Of a stretch of DNA of 64,000 nt, positions 15,765 through 27,947 are shown piece after piece. The position numbers and the translations under genes are program-made. The notes beneath the pieces were generated by a model. That model worked only from the letters and a program-made list of their open reading frames with translations. It had not been told where the DNA came from and did no database searches. How positions within the stretch are numbered: position 1 is the first letter of the stretch; each line of letters starts with the position of its first letter. Origin of the DNA: Corylus avellana (lineage: Eukaryota; Streptophyta; Magnoliopsida; Fagales; Betulaceae); contig NC_081542.1 of the NCBI RefSeq assembly GCF_901000735.1, positions 47,408,238 through 47,472,237 of the forward strand, read 5' to 3'.

Positions 15765-15935
15765 TAAAAAGACATCAAGGGAGTAAGGGTTACCTGACGA
15801 ATGCACCAACGCTGATTCAGATGATTGAGTAGGACGAGACGGCAAAGCCTGTGCAAGATGAAAATCACGTAAGTATACAGGTGGCTGGGTCGACCGAGTG
15901 GATCGCCAAGTGACCGGACAAGGAGAAGCAGAAGT

Positions 15936-17015
15936 CTAGATGGTGGAAGGGGCAACTTGAGCTTCAACAACAGGTGACAAAGCGGTAATGACATTATCAA
16001 GAATGTCAAAAGGGATAGGTAAGACCTGTAGAGATTGCTCAGTGGGAGTTTTGGCAAAAGGAAAATGATCTTCATGAAAAATGACATCACGAGATATAAA
16101 AGTTTTGTGGTGATCAAGATCATATAGACGATATCCTTTCTGACCATAAGGATAACTGAGGGAGACACATCGTATGGCACGAGGGTCAAGTTTTGATGGA
16201 TTTTGTGAATGAGTGGAAGCAAAGCATAAACAACCGAAAACTTGCAAGTGATTGTATTGAGGTTTCGAGTTGTGTAACTTTTCATATGGAGATTTTCCAG
16301 ATAGGAGGGGGGTAGGCGTTCTATTGATCAAATAGGTAGCTGTAAGGATAGCGTCTTCCCAGAAACGTGTGGGTAAGTGGGCTTGAAAAAGTAAGGCTCG
16401 GGACATGTTGAGAAGATGACGATGCTTGCGTTCAACAACTCCATTATGTTGGGGAGTAGAGACAAAACTGGTTTGATGGATGATTCCTTTGCAAGAATAA
16501 AAGGATGGAATAGTGAATTCAGGGCCATTGTCACTACGAATAATTTTGATGGTAGTCGAGAATTGGTTCTCGACAAGGTTAATGAAGGATTGGAGAAGAG
16601 AGCGAGCCTCAGATTTATGTTGCATCAAATATACCCATGTATATCGGGTGTAGTCATCAACAATGGTCAGAAAATAATGTGCCCCATTAATTGAAGATGT
16701 GTGGTAACCACCCCAAATATCAACATGTATTAATGCAAAAGGTGCAATAGAAGAAATATGACTAGTTGGAAACGGTATACGTGTTTGCTTTGCTAGAGGA
16801 CAAACAAAACATTGTTCTGAATTTGAACTACAAATTTCAGATACATTATTGGAAAGATATGACAAAACTTTATTGGAGAGGTGACCTAATCGGTGATGCC
16901 AAAGCTGTGAGGTTGACTTTGCCACCTGACACCGTGAGGGTCTCGTGTTAGTGAAGTGATACAGGCCATCTCGCTCAGTGCCCAGACCATCGAGCGAAGG
17001 TCCTGAATAAGACAA
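15936..17015 (-). pseudogene. Copia integrase
   Basis: It encodes the GAG-pre-integrase region (LWHHRLGHLSNKVLSYL, CFVCPLAKQTRIPFP) and the integrase core with HVDIWG, SDNGPEF and NGVVERKHRH, carrying the D, D, E residues. A C-terminal RLYDLDHHKTFISRDVIFHE segment, typical of copia, follows. The frame is separated from gag-protease by breaks near 17010-17110 and from RT by the nested solo LTR. Confidence 0.85.
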
Positions 17016-17078
17016 AAATCAGAAGAAAAAATAATGCGACAATGCAATGTCCGACATAGTGTACGTACAGAGATTAGG

Positions 17079-18344
17079 TTAAAATGAAAAGTAGGAACAC
17101 AAAAGGACATTATAAAGAATGAGTGATGGTGAGAAAGTCACAATGTGAGTTACGGAAGCATATGAGCCATCAGGTAATTGGACAGTACCACCATGGATAG
17201 GATATGACTGGGTTAAGGCAGTGGGAGAACAAACCATATGATCAGTAGCACCACTATCAAGAATCCATAATGAATTATTAGATAAAACAGAAGACATACC
17301 TGAAAGAGATGGTTCGGTACCACCTGCTCGGTGGGCCATGGACTGTTGTGGAGTGACATTATTCAAAATTGCAAAGAGCTGTTGGCATTGATCAGGTGTA
17401 AAAGGAAAACTACTGGTAGTGGAAACTTGATGAGCACAGGGCTTAAGGCTAGAGCCTGAGCCTGAGTCAATCTTGCGACGAATAGGAGGGAATCCATTAA
17501 GTTGGTAGCACCGCTCAGTAGTGTGGCCATCACGACCGCAATAAGTGCATTTCGGTCTTTCCTTCTTTTGAAAAATAGATCGACTGTCCTTTCGTGGTGG
17601 TAGATTGCCTTTTGCAGCCAGGGCAATGCCCTCAATGGTGGGTGGGATGGTAATGCTACGTTGGCGTTCCTCTTGAAGGACCAAGGCATATGCACGACTT
17701 ACTGAAGGCAATGGTTCTATCAAGAGGATATGTCCCCGAACAGCTGCATATGACTCATTGAGACCCATGAGAAATTTGATAGTACGCTGACATTGTTGTA
17801 GTTTGAGGCCTTCCTTTAGTGCGCCACAGGTGCAAGGGGAGGTGGGCTGAAGTGCTGATAGTTCATCCCATAACCCTTTGAATTTTGTGAAGTATGTGGC
17901 AATAGGCATAGTGCCTTGAACGAGGGTGCTGTTATCTTGCTCGAGTTGAAACATGCGAGGACCATTCACTTGAGAAAATCGCTCTTTAAGATCCGACCAA
18001 ATGTCGCTTGCAAGGTTGCAATAAATAACACTAGTGCAAATGTCATTAGAAATGGAATTTAATAACCAAGATTTTACCATATTGTTGCAACGGCTCCATT
18101 GTGGAAAATCGTCGGAGGAGGCTACTGGTGGAGAGATGGTCCCATCAATAAATCCGAGCTTGTTCTTGGCGCTGAGAGCCATAATGAGTGCCCGGCTCCA
18201 AGTTTGATAATTGTCTCCATTAAGAGACTAAGATGCTAATACCACACCAGGGTGATCGGAATGGTGGAGGTATAGATGATGATTGGGATCTTGGCAAGGA
18301 GGTATAGACACTGTAGAGGCTGTGGGAGTTGTAGTTTCAATCAT
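17079..18344 (-). pseudogene. Copia gag and protease
   Basis: Gag probably begins at ATG 18344-18342. An in-frame TAG at 18230-18228 (where LASQSLNGDNY would be read) disrupts it. The frame then continues from WSRALIMALSAKNKLGFIDG through the UBN2-type gag core. A CCHC zinc knuckle follows (CTYCGRDGHTTERC), then the aspartic protease motif LDSGATDHM. The frame is lost near 17100. Confidence 0.85.
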
Positions 18345-19167
18345 GATTTTTTTTTTTTTTTTTTTTGGTGTGACACTAAACTACTTGTCGCTTAGGGTGA
18401 TGTGTGACCAGCCTAAACTACATGTAGTATAACAGGGAGGCAAATTGGATTGTGGGCTTCTATAGATAATAAGTGAGCTTGGACAAAAAAAAAAAAAAAC
18501 GAAATAAGAAGCTACTGGTTTTGGGCTTAGTAAATAAGAGGATAAATGGTTCCACTTATGAGATAGGTCTGATCCAACCAAAAAAAAAAAAGGGAAAAGA
18601 AGAGAGCTAAAGCAAGAATTTACCTAAAAGCTGAAAAGGGGATCTCCTTCCTCTTTGATGCTGTTACAGAATGCACAAAGGAGTACCAAATGTGCTCAAG
18701 CGGAGGTGTAATCTGGGTGAATCTGAACGGGCAGACCGGAGTAGGCCAAAAAAAATATGGAAGAGAAATTCTGATTGTGGGTCGGTGGCTACGGTGTGGG
18801 TGTGCGACGGGAGTGGGAGGACCAGCAGCCGCAACACCAATAAGCACGGGTTGAGTGCGAGTTGGAGTGGGGAGGACCTCTAAGCAAGGATCGGAATGGG
18901 AAAATCATTGGGGTGTGGATTGGTGACCTCTGACCAAACAACCACCACTGGGTCGCTCTCATGACGCTGAAAAATGGTGGCCTCTGACCAACGAGGACCA
19001 CTGACGACCCGAACGTTTTCTGACCGGCGAAAACGAGTGAGACTAGCCCCTAAAGTAATCGGGCAAGATATTTTCGAGATACTGTAACAGAGAAAGAAAC
19101 TAAGTGCAGTAGGTAAGAAAAAAAAATGAGACTTTGTTTTTCAATTACAGAAACAGAGTTTTTGCAC
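18345..19167 (-). other. Copia leader between primer-binding site and gag
   Basis: About 820 bp of untranslated retrotransposon leader. A long T run (about 18346-18366) and A runs lie near its 3' end. No separate gene is seen. Confidence 0.6.
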
Positions 19168-19179
19168 GCTCTGATACTA
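19168..19179 (-). other. Copia primer-binding site
   Basis: The minus strand reads TAGTATCAGAGC, one base different from TGGTATCAGAGC. The latter is the usual plant copia primer-binding site complementary to initiator tRNA-Met. It lies directly next to the LTR end. Confidence 0.85.
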
Positions 19180-19380
19180 TGAAAAAAACCAATATAAGAA
19201 AATACTTGAATATTTACTTGATAATAATCGATTTACATGAGAATGTATTTATATAGAAATTTTGGTTTACATAGCCGTTGAGAATTGATGTTGTGATCTT
19301 CTATACAAGGAAATCGTTAACGTAGTGGATTTATTTTCTCATTTAATTTATGACCGTTGCTGATATTTCCTTCTTCAACA
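19180..19380 (-). repeat. Copia 5' LTR (201 bp)
   Basis: Read on the minus strand it starts TGTTGAAGAAGG (19380) and ends TTTTTTTCA (19180), directly before the primer-binding site. A TATATAAATA box lies near 19246-19256. The partner LTR is missing, so age cannot be estimated. Confidence 0.8.
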
Positions 19381-20370
19381 GTATTTGTAATCAAACATCA
19401 TCAAGTCTGAATCATATTCAAATGCAAGTACTTGCCACGTAAGAAATAAGTACCGCTTCAGCCTTCTTTCAATGGTTGATGTTGTTTTGAAATGAGCGTT
19501 CAGATAGGTTCGTCTTAATCTGTGTCTCTTTTACTTCTGTTACTATTATATGCGGCCTTATTGAGAGGACCGAGACATTTGTTTGTCTTATCTTTTACTA
19601 TTTATTTGTAATTTCGTATTGTTGTTTTCGTTTTGAGTTTATTGTTGGAGAGCTCATATTTTTTTTCAATTTTTTGTTGTTTAGGATTTTTCACTCTCTC
19701 TTCGTTTCAGATCAAAAGTGGTAAGGATCATCCGTTATAACTCTTTCCCGAATTCAATTAAACAAAAAAAAAGGGGTACATAGTGCCAATCACTTTCTTT
19801 AGCTGTTTGTATGTTGTTTATGTGTGGGTGTTTTTTTGTTGAAGCTTGTTTTTGGAGCTTTTCTATTTTTCTTTGTTGTATTTGTTGCTTTTTGTGGGTT
19901 ATAATCTCCTTGCACTAAAATGGTTGGATCTTGTGGGGGAGATTTCTATTGCTGGTTGTTAGCCTTCAATGGCTCTGATTCGGTTTTCTGCAATGTCTGC
20001 CTTGCAACAAGTATTTAACGGCGGTTGTTGCCTTTACGGCAACACACTCTTTACTGAATTCTTTTGCTATTTGTCACTGCCTTGTGTAGTGCAGAAAAAG
20101 GCCCAGCTTGTTTATAATTCTTTTGAGACCATGCATGCGCAATACCATTGCTTGCTGTTGGGTCCTTTTGGACCTGATTATTTATACTGTGTTTACCATT
20201 TGGGCTTTGTTGCCGGGGTGCCCACCCCTTTTGTAGTCTTTTAATCTATAACCCACTTTTCGTTATTTGATTAGAAGAAGAAAAAAAAAAAAGAAAGTAA
20301 TATCGATCCATAACAACTTATATTAATTAGGTAGTCGTATCTAAGCTACCAAAAAAAGCAGGAGCTATTG
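19381..20370. other. Intergenic, nothing recognised
   Basis: One plus-strand open frame (19969-20244) starting MALIRFSAMSALQQVF has no recognisable domain. The surrounding T/G-rich sequence (FVAGVPTPFVVF near its end) resembles the 3' part of a decayed retroposon, but I cannot show this. Confidence 0.4.
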
Positions 20371-20879
20371 TCTTGGTGGGCTTGGATGAAAAGTAGACAC
20401 TAGACAGATGCGAAGGGAAAAAAAAAAGTGTTTAACTTCACAAATGGGCTATGCTTGGACAAACGGGCCTAGTTTAAATTTGGTATTATCGCTTCACATG
20501 ACAATGTTCATAGTTTCATAAAAGAACGAATTATTCATCATTTGCAATTTACAAGCCCACTAAGTCACAGGGCCATCCGTAAAAGTCTAATATATTTATA
20601 ATGCTATATTCAAGATTCCTATCTCCCTTTTATTTCTCTAAAATTGATGTCCCCTTTAAATTTATCATTAGATTTGAGAATTTTTGTTTTGGCATTTTGC
20701 TGTAATTTCTGCAGTTTTTTTATTTATTTTTATTCAAGATATATAATCTGATGTTAGATTCTATTTCATATTCCTTGCCTACATGTATCACATATACATG
20801 ACCCATTTCCAATGATACAATTTCATTAGTTTATTAGCATGCTATATAACACAAAGGGGGGCAATCTTGTGAGTAGTCA
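20371..20879. repeat. Conserved 3' flank of A-type CRK genes
   Basis: The marker GTCTTGGTGGGCTTGGATGA and an ATTATTCATCATTTGCAATT block recur, diverged, at about 32742-32955 and 42809-43038 in the same orientation, and at about 58340-58575 in inverted orientation. It shows that A, A2 and A' were duplicated with their downstream DNA. Confidence 0.75.
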
Positions 20880-23736
20880 TCATCGAGGTGAAAGACCGGA
20901 AATAGTAAGGTGATTTACGGAAGGATTAGTTGTGGGAATGTGATTAGTCTGAATGACTCTAGCCACAACAAATAGAGGTTGTTTTGGGTGAGGAAGAGAT
21001 GTTGATTCGTTTCCCAACAGAGTAAGCACAGATGAGATTGTGGGTCTATCCGCTGGATCCTCTTGCACACACAAAAGCCCAATATGCATGCACTTTAAAA
21101 CTTCTGTAGTCTGGCATGACTCCATCAACAAAGGGTCTACAAATTCCAATTCTTTTCCTTCATTCCATAGTCTCCATGCCTGTCAATACACATTTAAAGT
21201 AAATATATTTCTTATGCATGCTATACGAAGCACCTCCTCCCTCATGAGCAAGGGGTGAGTGAGTTCACGAGTTTAAGATATGATAAATAACCGCTCTTTT
21301 TAAAAGCTTAAACTTATAAAATTAAGTAAATTTGTTGAGTATATAATTATGAGTATTGTGGACAGGTTTGAGATCCATAATGAAAATATGTAATAAGTGT
21401 GAATGATTAATATAGCATAGTTGGACTCAGGGACCAAGGGCCAAAATTTTTTTGGGGAGGGACCAATTGGTAAAAAATACGTTTTTTTTTTTTTTTTTTT
21501 TGACTCAAACTCATAGGGTTATTAAGCTTTTGGATTAGGTGGCCTCTCCACTCTTGTGCCAACAAAAGAAACATACATATGCAAGCAGTGTCTGCGCATG
21601 CTCCGTGAGGTAGAAGCCGCTATTTTTCTTCCCGCTAATAATCTCAAGTAATATCACGCCAAAACTGAATACATCGGATTTTACAGAAAATAGTCCCTCC
21701 ATTGCATATTCGGGAGCCATGTATCCACTGTTTTGAGCATACATAGCATTACCATGATTTTTTTTTTTTTTTTTTTTTAATAAAAGAAAACAAACAAATT
21801 GGGCAAAAAACTTACACAAGAAAGAAAAGTAGTAGACTCACTATGTTCCGACAACTCTTTGAGTGTTAGCCGAGTATTGGTTTTCACCAAAGATCCTTGC
21901 CATGCCAAAATCTGATATTTTAGCGACCATTTCATGGTCCAACAATACATTGTTGGGCTTTAGATCCCGATGAATGATTTTAAGACGGGAGTCCTCGTGA
22001 AGGTAAAGAAGTCCTCTAGCAATACCAACAATAACGTTGTAGCATGTCTTCCAGTCAAGCTCAGTGCGTTTTTTTGAATCTGTAAATAACAAAGATAAGA
22101 TTTAAACTTAGGCCGTTTGATTTGATATATAGAAAAGTTTAAATTGACAAAAAAAAGTTACTAAGAAATAATGGTCAAAGAAGAAACCAAAGATAAAGAA
22201 GTCAAGGCTTCTATTGGGCATGAATTCGTAGATAAGCAGCTTTTCCTCTCCCTCTATGCCACATCCCAAGAGCTTCACAAGGTTTCGGTGTTGAAGTTTT
22301 GCAATAAGTATGACCTCGTTTTTAAGTTCCTCTAAGCCTTGCCATGACTTTCTTGACAGCCTTTTAACTGCTACTTCCTTACCATCTGGTAGCACACCCT
22401 GCAAGGAGAATCATGCATAAATAAATTCAGGCCCCATCTATATGAAGCAATAATTAGGCCATGACAAAGAAATAGAAAAGTTGGTGTTACCTTGTAGACA
22501 GTGCCAAAGCCACCTTTTCCGAGCTTATTTGATTCTGAAAAGTTGTCTGTAGCTGCCACTATTGTCAATAGATCCATGAATGACAGTTCTTCAGCACTCA
22601 CCAATTCACCATTTTGTGTAATGGCAACTCCAGTGGGGCTTGCCAGCTCATGTAATAGTGCGCTCTGGCTTCTCTCATCATCTGCAAATAAACATGAAAT
22701 TATCTGGTTGTTGGTAAATAATTATGGTGGTAATTAGTAGTTAGCCAGTAAGATAAATTCACCTCTTTGTGTTCTCTTGTTCCTCCCATGATAAACAGCA
22801 CAAGACCCAACAAGAACCGCTATAATCGATATTGGGATACAAGCAATCACCACAACCATCCAAATCTTCAATTTAGGCCCTGCTTTTCCATAAGAAGATT
22901 TCGATTCACCAAGACCGCTATTTTAAAGGAACTCAATCAGCGAAAATTCTTATTTCCTTACCTTTGGAACTTGGGTAGGTTAAGAACACACTTGAGGCGT
23001 TGTAGAATTGGTAGAGCTGAAACCTCACATTACAATTCGCAGTAACAATAATTCCACCTTGGCGTGAATCGCAGCATGCATGAAGATCTCCTAATGCCTG
23101 CACCAGACAACTATAACAGGAGCTTTCAGAGATGTCCCAAGTACATTGTACAAGACCATAAATTGTTTTCTCCCTCGAAAATTTAATTTCCCCTGTTGCA
23201 AACATGCGTTTCGATGGATCAAACGCAGCCTCGCTTGAGATGTTATCTATTAAGTAGGTTAATACTTTATCAAAACGAACTGGATTAATTGATAGATTTT
23301 TCTCCAGATTATTCTGGTCTGGATACATTCCAAAATAAACCATAAAGGAAGAGAAATTCTGCCCGGAGTAGCGAACTTGACAAAGCTTAAACCAAATCGT
23401 TGCATCTTCAGTCTTGCACTGCTTCAAGATTTCCTGGCTTGCATTCTTTATGCAATCCCGGCAAACTGTGGAGTTGACATCTCCTCTACAAAGAGCTTGA
23501 CCATAGACTTCGTCTGGGTCTTCCCCAGTAGAGTTGTTGTAGAAACCTTTTACCGAAGTATTGGATGGCAATGACTCAAGAAGGAGGTTTAGATTGTTTT
23601 CAAATGGGCTGCTGAGTGCGTAATTTCTGGACTCTGGGTTACAAAAGGTATAGACAGGATCTCCACTGGCAAGGACAGGGCGCATTAAAAGTGGTATAAT
23701 TAAGAAAAGCATAGCTGAAACTATATTTTTTTCCAT
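20880..23736 (-). CDS. Cysteine-rich receptor-like kinase, copy A, intact
   Basis: Predicted 660-aa plasma-membrane receptor Ser/Thr kinase. Exons: 23736-22962, 22879-22763, 22681-22491, 22398-22188, 22079-21842, 21727-21577 and 21179-20880; total 1983 nt in frame. Exon 1 has a signal peptide ([17 protein letters not shown]) and two DUF26 domains with [13 protein letters not shown] and [13 protein letters not shown]. Exon 2 is the membrane span ([18 protein letters not shown] region) followed by HGRNKR. The kinase has [31 protein letters not shown] and MAPEYAMEG. Catalytic residues are all present. The sixth intron contains a T-rich run (21481-21502) that is a probable length-variable site. 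It is the only complete copy of the A group here (compare A2, A3 and A'). Confidence 0.9.
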
Positions 23737-24035
23737 TGAATGGTTGCTTTAGATGGAAATTAAAGTAGCCTGACATCTGATCAAGCATAAAAGCTCTTTA
23801 GATGCTGCCTGCATGAAATTTCATCCTTGGATTACTATTCGACAACCAGAATTTTCCAAAAAAAGGAAAGCCACCCAATCAAAAGACAGATTTTATCTTC
23901 AAACTTGTGGCATGTTAAACCGTTGAACATTACACAGAAACTTCAGCGCTGTAGCTGGATACCGACTGATCGAAAAAGATTTTACTTGATTTGACTAACC
24001 CAAGCCCCTTGTCCTTGTTATTTTTATTTTTTAGA
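23737..24035. other. Upstream region of CRK A
   Basis: Presumed promoter and 5' UTR of the minus-strand gene. It is similar to the DNA upstream of A2 (35951-36240). A W-box-like TTGACT occurs at about 23991 and is also conserved upstream of A2; WRKY regulation is only an inference. Confidence 0.4.
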
Positions 24036-24440
24036 AAAATTACAGTTTACCCCCCTAAAATTGACAGCGTTTTTCAATTCAAACATCAAAGTTTCAATTT
24101 TTGCAATTCACTCTCACAAAGTTCCAATTTTTTTTCAATTCGACCAATATTATCCCAAAATTCCCATATTGCCCATGATTTTTATTTTTTATTTTTTTAA
24201 AAAAAAAATTTGGGGTACAAAAATGGCCAGATTGCCGAAGGAGTGGCTACGGCCACCCAGATTTTTATTTATTTTTATTTTTTATAAAAAATAAAAATTA
24301 GGGGCAATATGGAAAGTTTTGGATACAATTGGTCAAATTGCAAAAATTTGGAACTTTGGGGGGTGAATTGCAAAAATTAAAACTTTAGTGTTCGAATTGA
24401 AAAACGCTGTCAACTTTGGGGGGTAAACTGTAATTTTCCT
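24036..24440. mobile_element. MITE-like element, about 405 bp, with long terminal inverted repeats
   Basis: The left end AAAATTACAGTTTACCCCCC... and the right end, read in reverse complement as GGAAAATTACAGTTTACCCC..., match over about 80 bp, including TTGACAGCGTTTTTCAATTC. The middle holds a small GC-rich unit (GTGGCTACGGCCACCC). There is no coding capacity. A related but different element starts at the homologous position in the inverted copy (56608). Confidence 0.8.
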
Positions 24441-24712
24441 TTATTTTTTTTCTTTATTGAATAGCCATCGGCTTCCATCAATATATAAGAGTCAAATAAT
24501 CGATTAACATTATTTAAAGAGAGATGCTATTTAAATGAAAATTAATATATACTAAACAAGTATCAACCTACACCAAAATTGACGTGATGTGATATTTTCT
24601 AAAAATAAAATTTATTTTGGTCTACCAAATTATATTAATTTTGATAAATAAAACATAGATACTTGTCTAATATATAGTATTATTCTTATTAAATTTCCTT
24701 GTAACTTTTTAT
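24441..24712. other. Intergenic, AT-rich
   Basis: No gene. The sequence is shared, inverted, with about 56330-56600 between B' and A'. Confidence 0.5.
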
Positions 24713-25221
24713 TGTTGCTTGGAGCTCATCTCGAACATTATTTTCGATTTTTTTTCTCTTGTTTAAGTATTATAATTGATAGTTTGATTTTGTCTTAAGG
24801 ACTTTATATCTAAACAAATGACTTTTCAGGCGGCTGATAGTCGACTTATATGACTAAGCTTATGTTGCTCGAATGACTTGATTTTGTCCAGTCAACACAC
24901 ATTACACACATGAGCCCTAGTCAGTAGTCCGCATCAAGACTTGTATTTCACTTTCCGAGTGATTGTTGCTTGTAGCTCATCAATCTCGAACATTATTTTC
25001 AATTTTGTTTTTTCTTGTTTAAGTATTATAATTGATAGTTTGATTTTGTCTTAAGGACTTTATATCTAAATAAATGACTTTTCAGGCGGCTGGTAGTCGA
25101 GTTATATGACTGAGCTTATATTGCATGAATGACTTGATTTTGTCCAGTCAACACACGTTACACACGTGAGCCCTAGTCAGTAGTCAGCCTCAAGACTTGT
25201 ATTTCACTTTCCGAGTTATTT
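24713..25221. repeat. Tandem duplication, two units of about 250 bp
   Basis: Unit 1 (24713-24962) and unit 2 (24963-25221) both contain TTGTTGCTTG, TAATTGATAGTTTGATTTTG, TTTTCAGGCGGCTG and GAGCCCTAGTCAGTAGTC in order. The inverted counterpart between B' and A' (about 56047-56330) has one unit only, so the doubling happened on this arm after duplication, or was lost on the other. Confidence 0.85.
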
Positions 25222-27060
25222 TTTGAATTGAGAAGTACTATACAATTTTATTTTATTTTTTGAATTGAGATGCTCGAACTAGGTTTTTAAATATCACATT
25301 CCAAAATCGCATGTTTTAAAATCGTTATTTTTAATCGCACTTTTTGAAATTGCAAGCATAAACGGACCTTTAATACATTAAAAAAAAAAAAAAATTATGT
25401 CAAGTAAAAATGAGTTTGTTTGATAAAAAAAAAAAATTAATTAATATTTTTTAAACTTTTTGATATAAAATAATAAATAAAAAGTCTAAAACTGTATTTT
25501 GGGAGAAATTTGAAAATGAGCTTTTTTCTAAAAATTTTATTCTGTCTTTTAAGAGCATTTTTATTCGGCTAGCTAAATGTTGTTTAACTAATTGATATGT
25601 TAAAAAAAAAAAAAACTTTTTTTTTTTTTTTAACAATTGACAGCATTCATTACAGTTGCACACGCATGCAGTGATGAGTGATGATTCTGATTTTTGATCA
25701 ATATATTAATATTGAGAAACAAAAAAGAAAAGTCTTTCTTTTTTTGTTTTTTTGTTTTTGTCTCTGAATCATTTCTTTTGATAAGTTCTTTTTTCTTTTT
25801 CTCTTAACAGTCGTTATGCAGAGTTATTGGAAAAGTCTTGATGAATTTGGTCATAGGTTTTTGTCTTTTTGTTAAATTTTATTGGAATTTTTAAAAGTAT
25901 TGTAAATCGTTCACGCCGGCCTCACGAGATACGTCTATAGACTTCTACAACTTCTATGGAAAAAAGAAAAATATTGATGTGATATAAAATAGAAAATAAT
26001 TTTAAATTTTTATTAGAAAAAGGAAAAAAAAAATTGAGATAATTTTTTAAAGTCGTTCCTACACGATCGACTTCACTCACACCAAAACGACAAAACCAAA
26101 AGCCAGCTGATCGAGCCAAAAATGACCTCTTTCTCTCCCACCCAGTAACCCAGACTGTGGCTTGCACCATTGCATCAGTTAGGGTCTTGAGGATGACACC
26201 AAGAGGATGGTCCATGTGATCTTCCAAAAAATATGTTTCAACCTATGCTGCAGTTTTAAACTCCACAAGCATTTCCAATCCGATGGGATGAGGGAAAAGG
26301 GCTAGAGAAATGGCTAAGGTTGTCCACTTCATGAGTAGGTTTTACAGCGAAAGGGCTTAAAGTGTTTACAGAAAAATAATAACTGCTTCATAAAACGTGA
26401 TTTTCAGTTGATTGAGCTATTTATTAGAGACAAAATATACTAATTATTTAGTCCTCATATCAATGAATGAAAGACATTATTAATTTATTAGTATTGATAA
26501 ATAATATTGTCACCTAATCCCTTGTACAGGGACTTATAAAGAGGTTTACTCTATATTATAAGTTGAATATATATATATATATTTTTTGGTAGCTATAATA
26601 TAAGTTGAATTCTTTGTTTGTTGTTTATTCTACCTTTAAACCTAATGGCATGACCTTTAAGAATCAGGTCATGTGATTAAAGCTCTAATATATTCGATTT
26701 CTATTCATTTATTTTTGAAATAAATTGAGATACATCTTTTTTTTTTTTTTTTTTTTACATGTCCACACAACGGAAGGGAAATGGGGATTCAAACTAATGA
26801 CCTCCGCTTCATGAGGCATAGTTCACAGCCAATGGAGCAAATAGGAACAAATTTAGATATATCTATTACAATAAGAAAATAATTCTTGGCATTTTCCCTT
26901 CGGCCAATAGTTCAATTACACAAGACAAGTGCGAGGTCAGCATGGATGCTCAATCCAGCACCTCAAGCTGGTGGAAGAAGCTGGGCCACACCTGTCCTTT
27001 TTGGCAATCCTTATTGGAAATTTTAAAGTCTTTGGCGTGTTCTCACAAGTTAATTAATGA
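25222..27060. other. Intergenic, shared in inverted orientation with 53860-56050
   Basis: No gene is supported. AT-rich DNA with poly-A/T and (TA)n runs. A segment at about 26134-26225 matches 54727-54815 very closely on the opposite strand and is open in one frame (EDHMDHPLGVILKTLTDAMV), but flanking DNA is equally conserved, so coding is not shown. Confidence 0.5.
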
Positions 27061-27947
27061 TTGAAAAACACTTAACGACTCCGAAACCCCAATTAATGCG
27101 AAATTAACAATATTTAAATCTAAGCAAACAATCATCAAAATATAAACAATCACACACAAGGATTTTGGTGACGAAGAGGAAACTTTTTAGAAACCGATAT
27201 AAAAGTAAGACCTCTCTGGGGCAGCTAAACCCAGGAAATTACTATCAAAAGATTATCCAGAGATTACAGACACTAGGAACACTAACAACCATTTGCAAGA
27301 CTTTGGCTCTGTAAGATCGACAAGCCTACAGCTCGCCTCCTTACTCACAATCTTCTTCAACGTGATTTTTCTTTATCGGACCCTTCCGATAGATTTCTCA
27401 ACCGTAGATTTATCAAATAAATAACTAAAACTATAAGAGATTCAATTTAACATTCACCACATATGATCTTTCTTAGCATAGCCTCCGACGAACTCTCTGG
27501 GGGCGAAAATTCGTGTATCTCTCTTCTATAATGATGTATATATATCAGTACATCAAACCCTAGACCTGGGCCCACTAAAAACACGTTTTTGGGCATAATA
27601 GGTACGGAGTGTCCGAACAGGTTAATGGGCTATCCGAATAGGGCCTTGTGGAGCAAAAATATGCTTGCTGGAAAGCTTGTCCGAACAGCCTAGCACCCTA
27701 TCCGAACATGGCCTGCAGTGGGGAGAAAACAACATTTTGGAAATGTTGTCCAGCCTTGATCAATAGCTCCGATCGATGGGCATTTGTGGTCCGATTGAGC
27801 TGAAATTTTGTAAAATGTTCATGACACATGAATCTACATTATGAACGGTAGAGATTTGATTCTGAGCATTCTATAACAGTACTGTTTGAGCCCGTGGACA
27901 GTAACTTTTGCATTTTGGAACTGAATTAAGCCAATACAAGAACTAAC
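27061..27947. mobile_element. 887-bp insertion with 5-bp target duplication AATGA
   Basis: Relative to the inverted copy (empty site at 53854-53858), this arm has 887 extra bases flanked by AATGA at 27056-27060 and 27948-27952. It has no ORF. It contains a TGTCCGAACAG motif and its partial repeats (27600-27720). The target length suggests an LTR-type or other 5-bp-TSD element, but clear TG...CA ends are not seen, so the class is uncertain. Confidence 0.75.

Larger units (their letters stand above)
13411..19380 (-). mobile_element. Ty1/copia LTR retrotransposon, decayed, 3' end lost
   Basis: Minus-strand order is 5' LTR (19380-19180), primer-binding site, leader, gag, protease, integrase, reverse transcriptase, RNase H, which is the Ty1/copia order (integrase before RT). 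The 3' end is cut by the GC-rich repeat and gap at 13306, and no 3' LTR is seen. A solo LTR of another family is nested at 14709-15764. Multiple frameshifts and stops show that the copy is defective. Confidence 0.9.

Noticed and set aside
19969..20244. 91-codon plus-strand frame (MALIRFSAMSALQQVF...)
   Set aside because: No recognised domain, no splice or codon evidence; likely decayed repeat.
25922..26227. Minus-strand frame with EDHMDHPLGVILKTLTDAMV, conserved in the inverted arm
   Set aside because: Flanking non-coding DNA is equally conserved and the frame diverges right after; conservation is explained by recent duplication.
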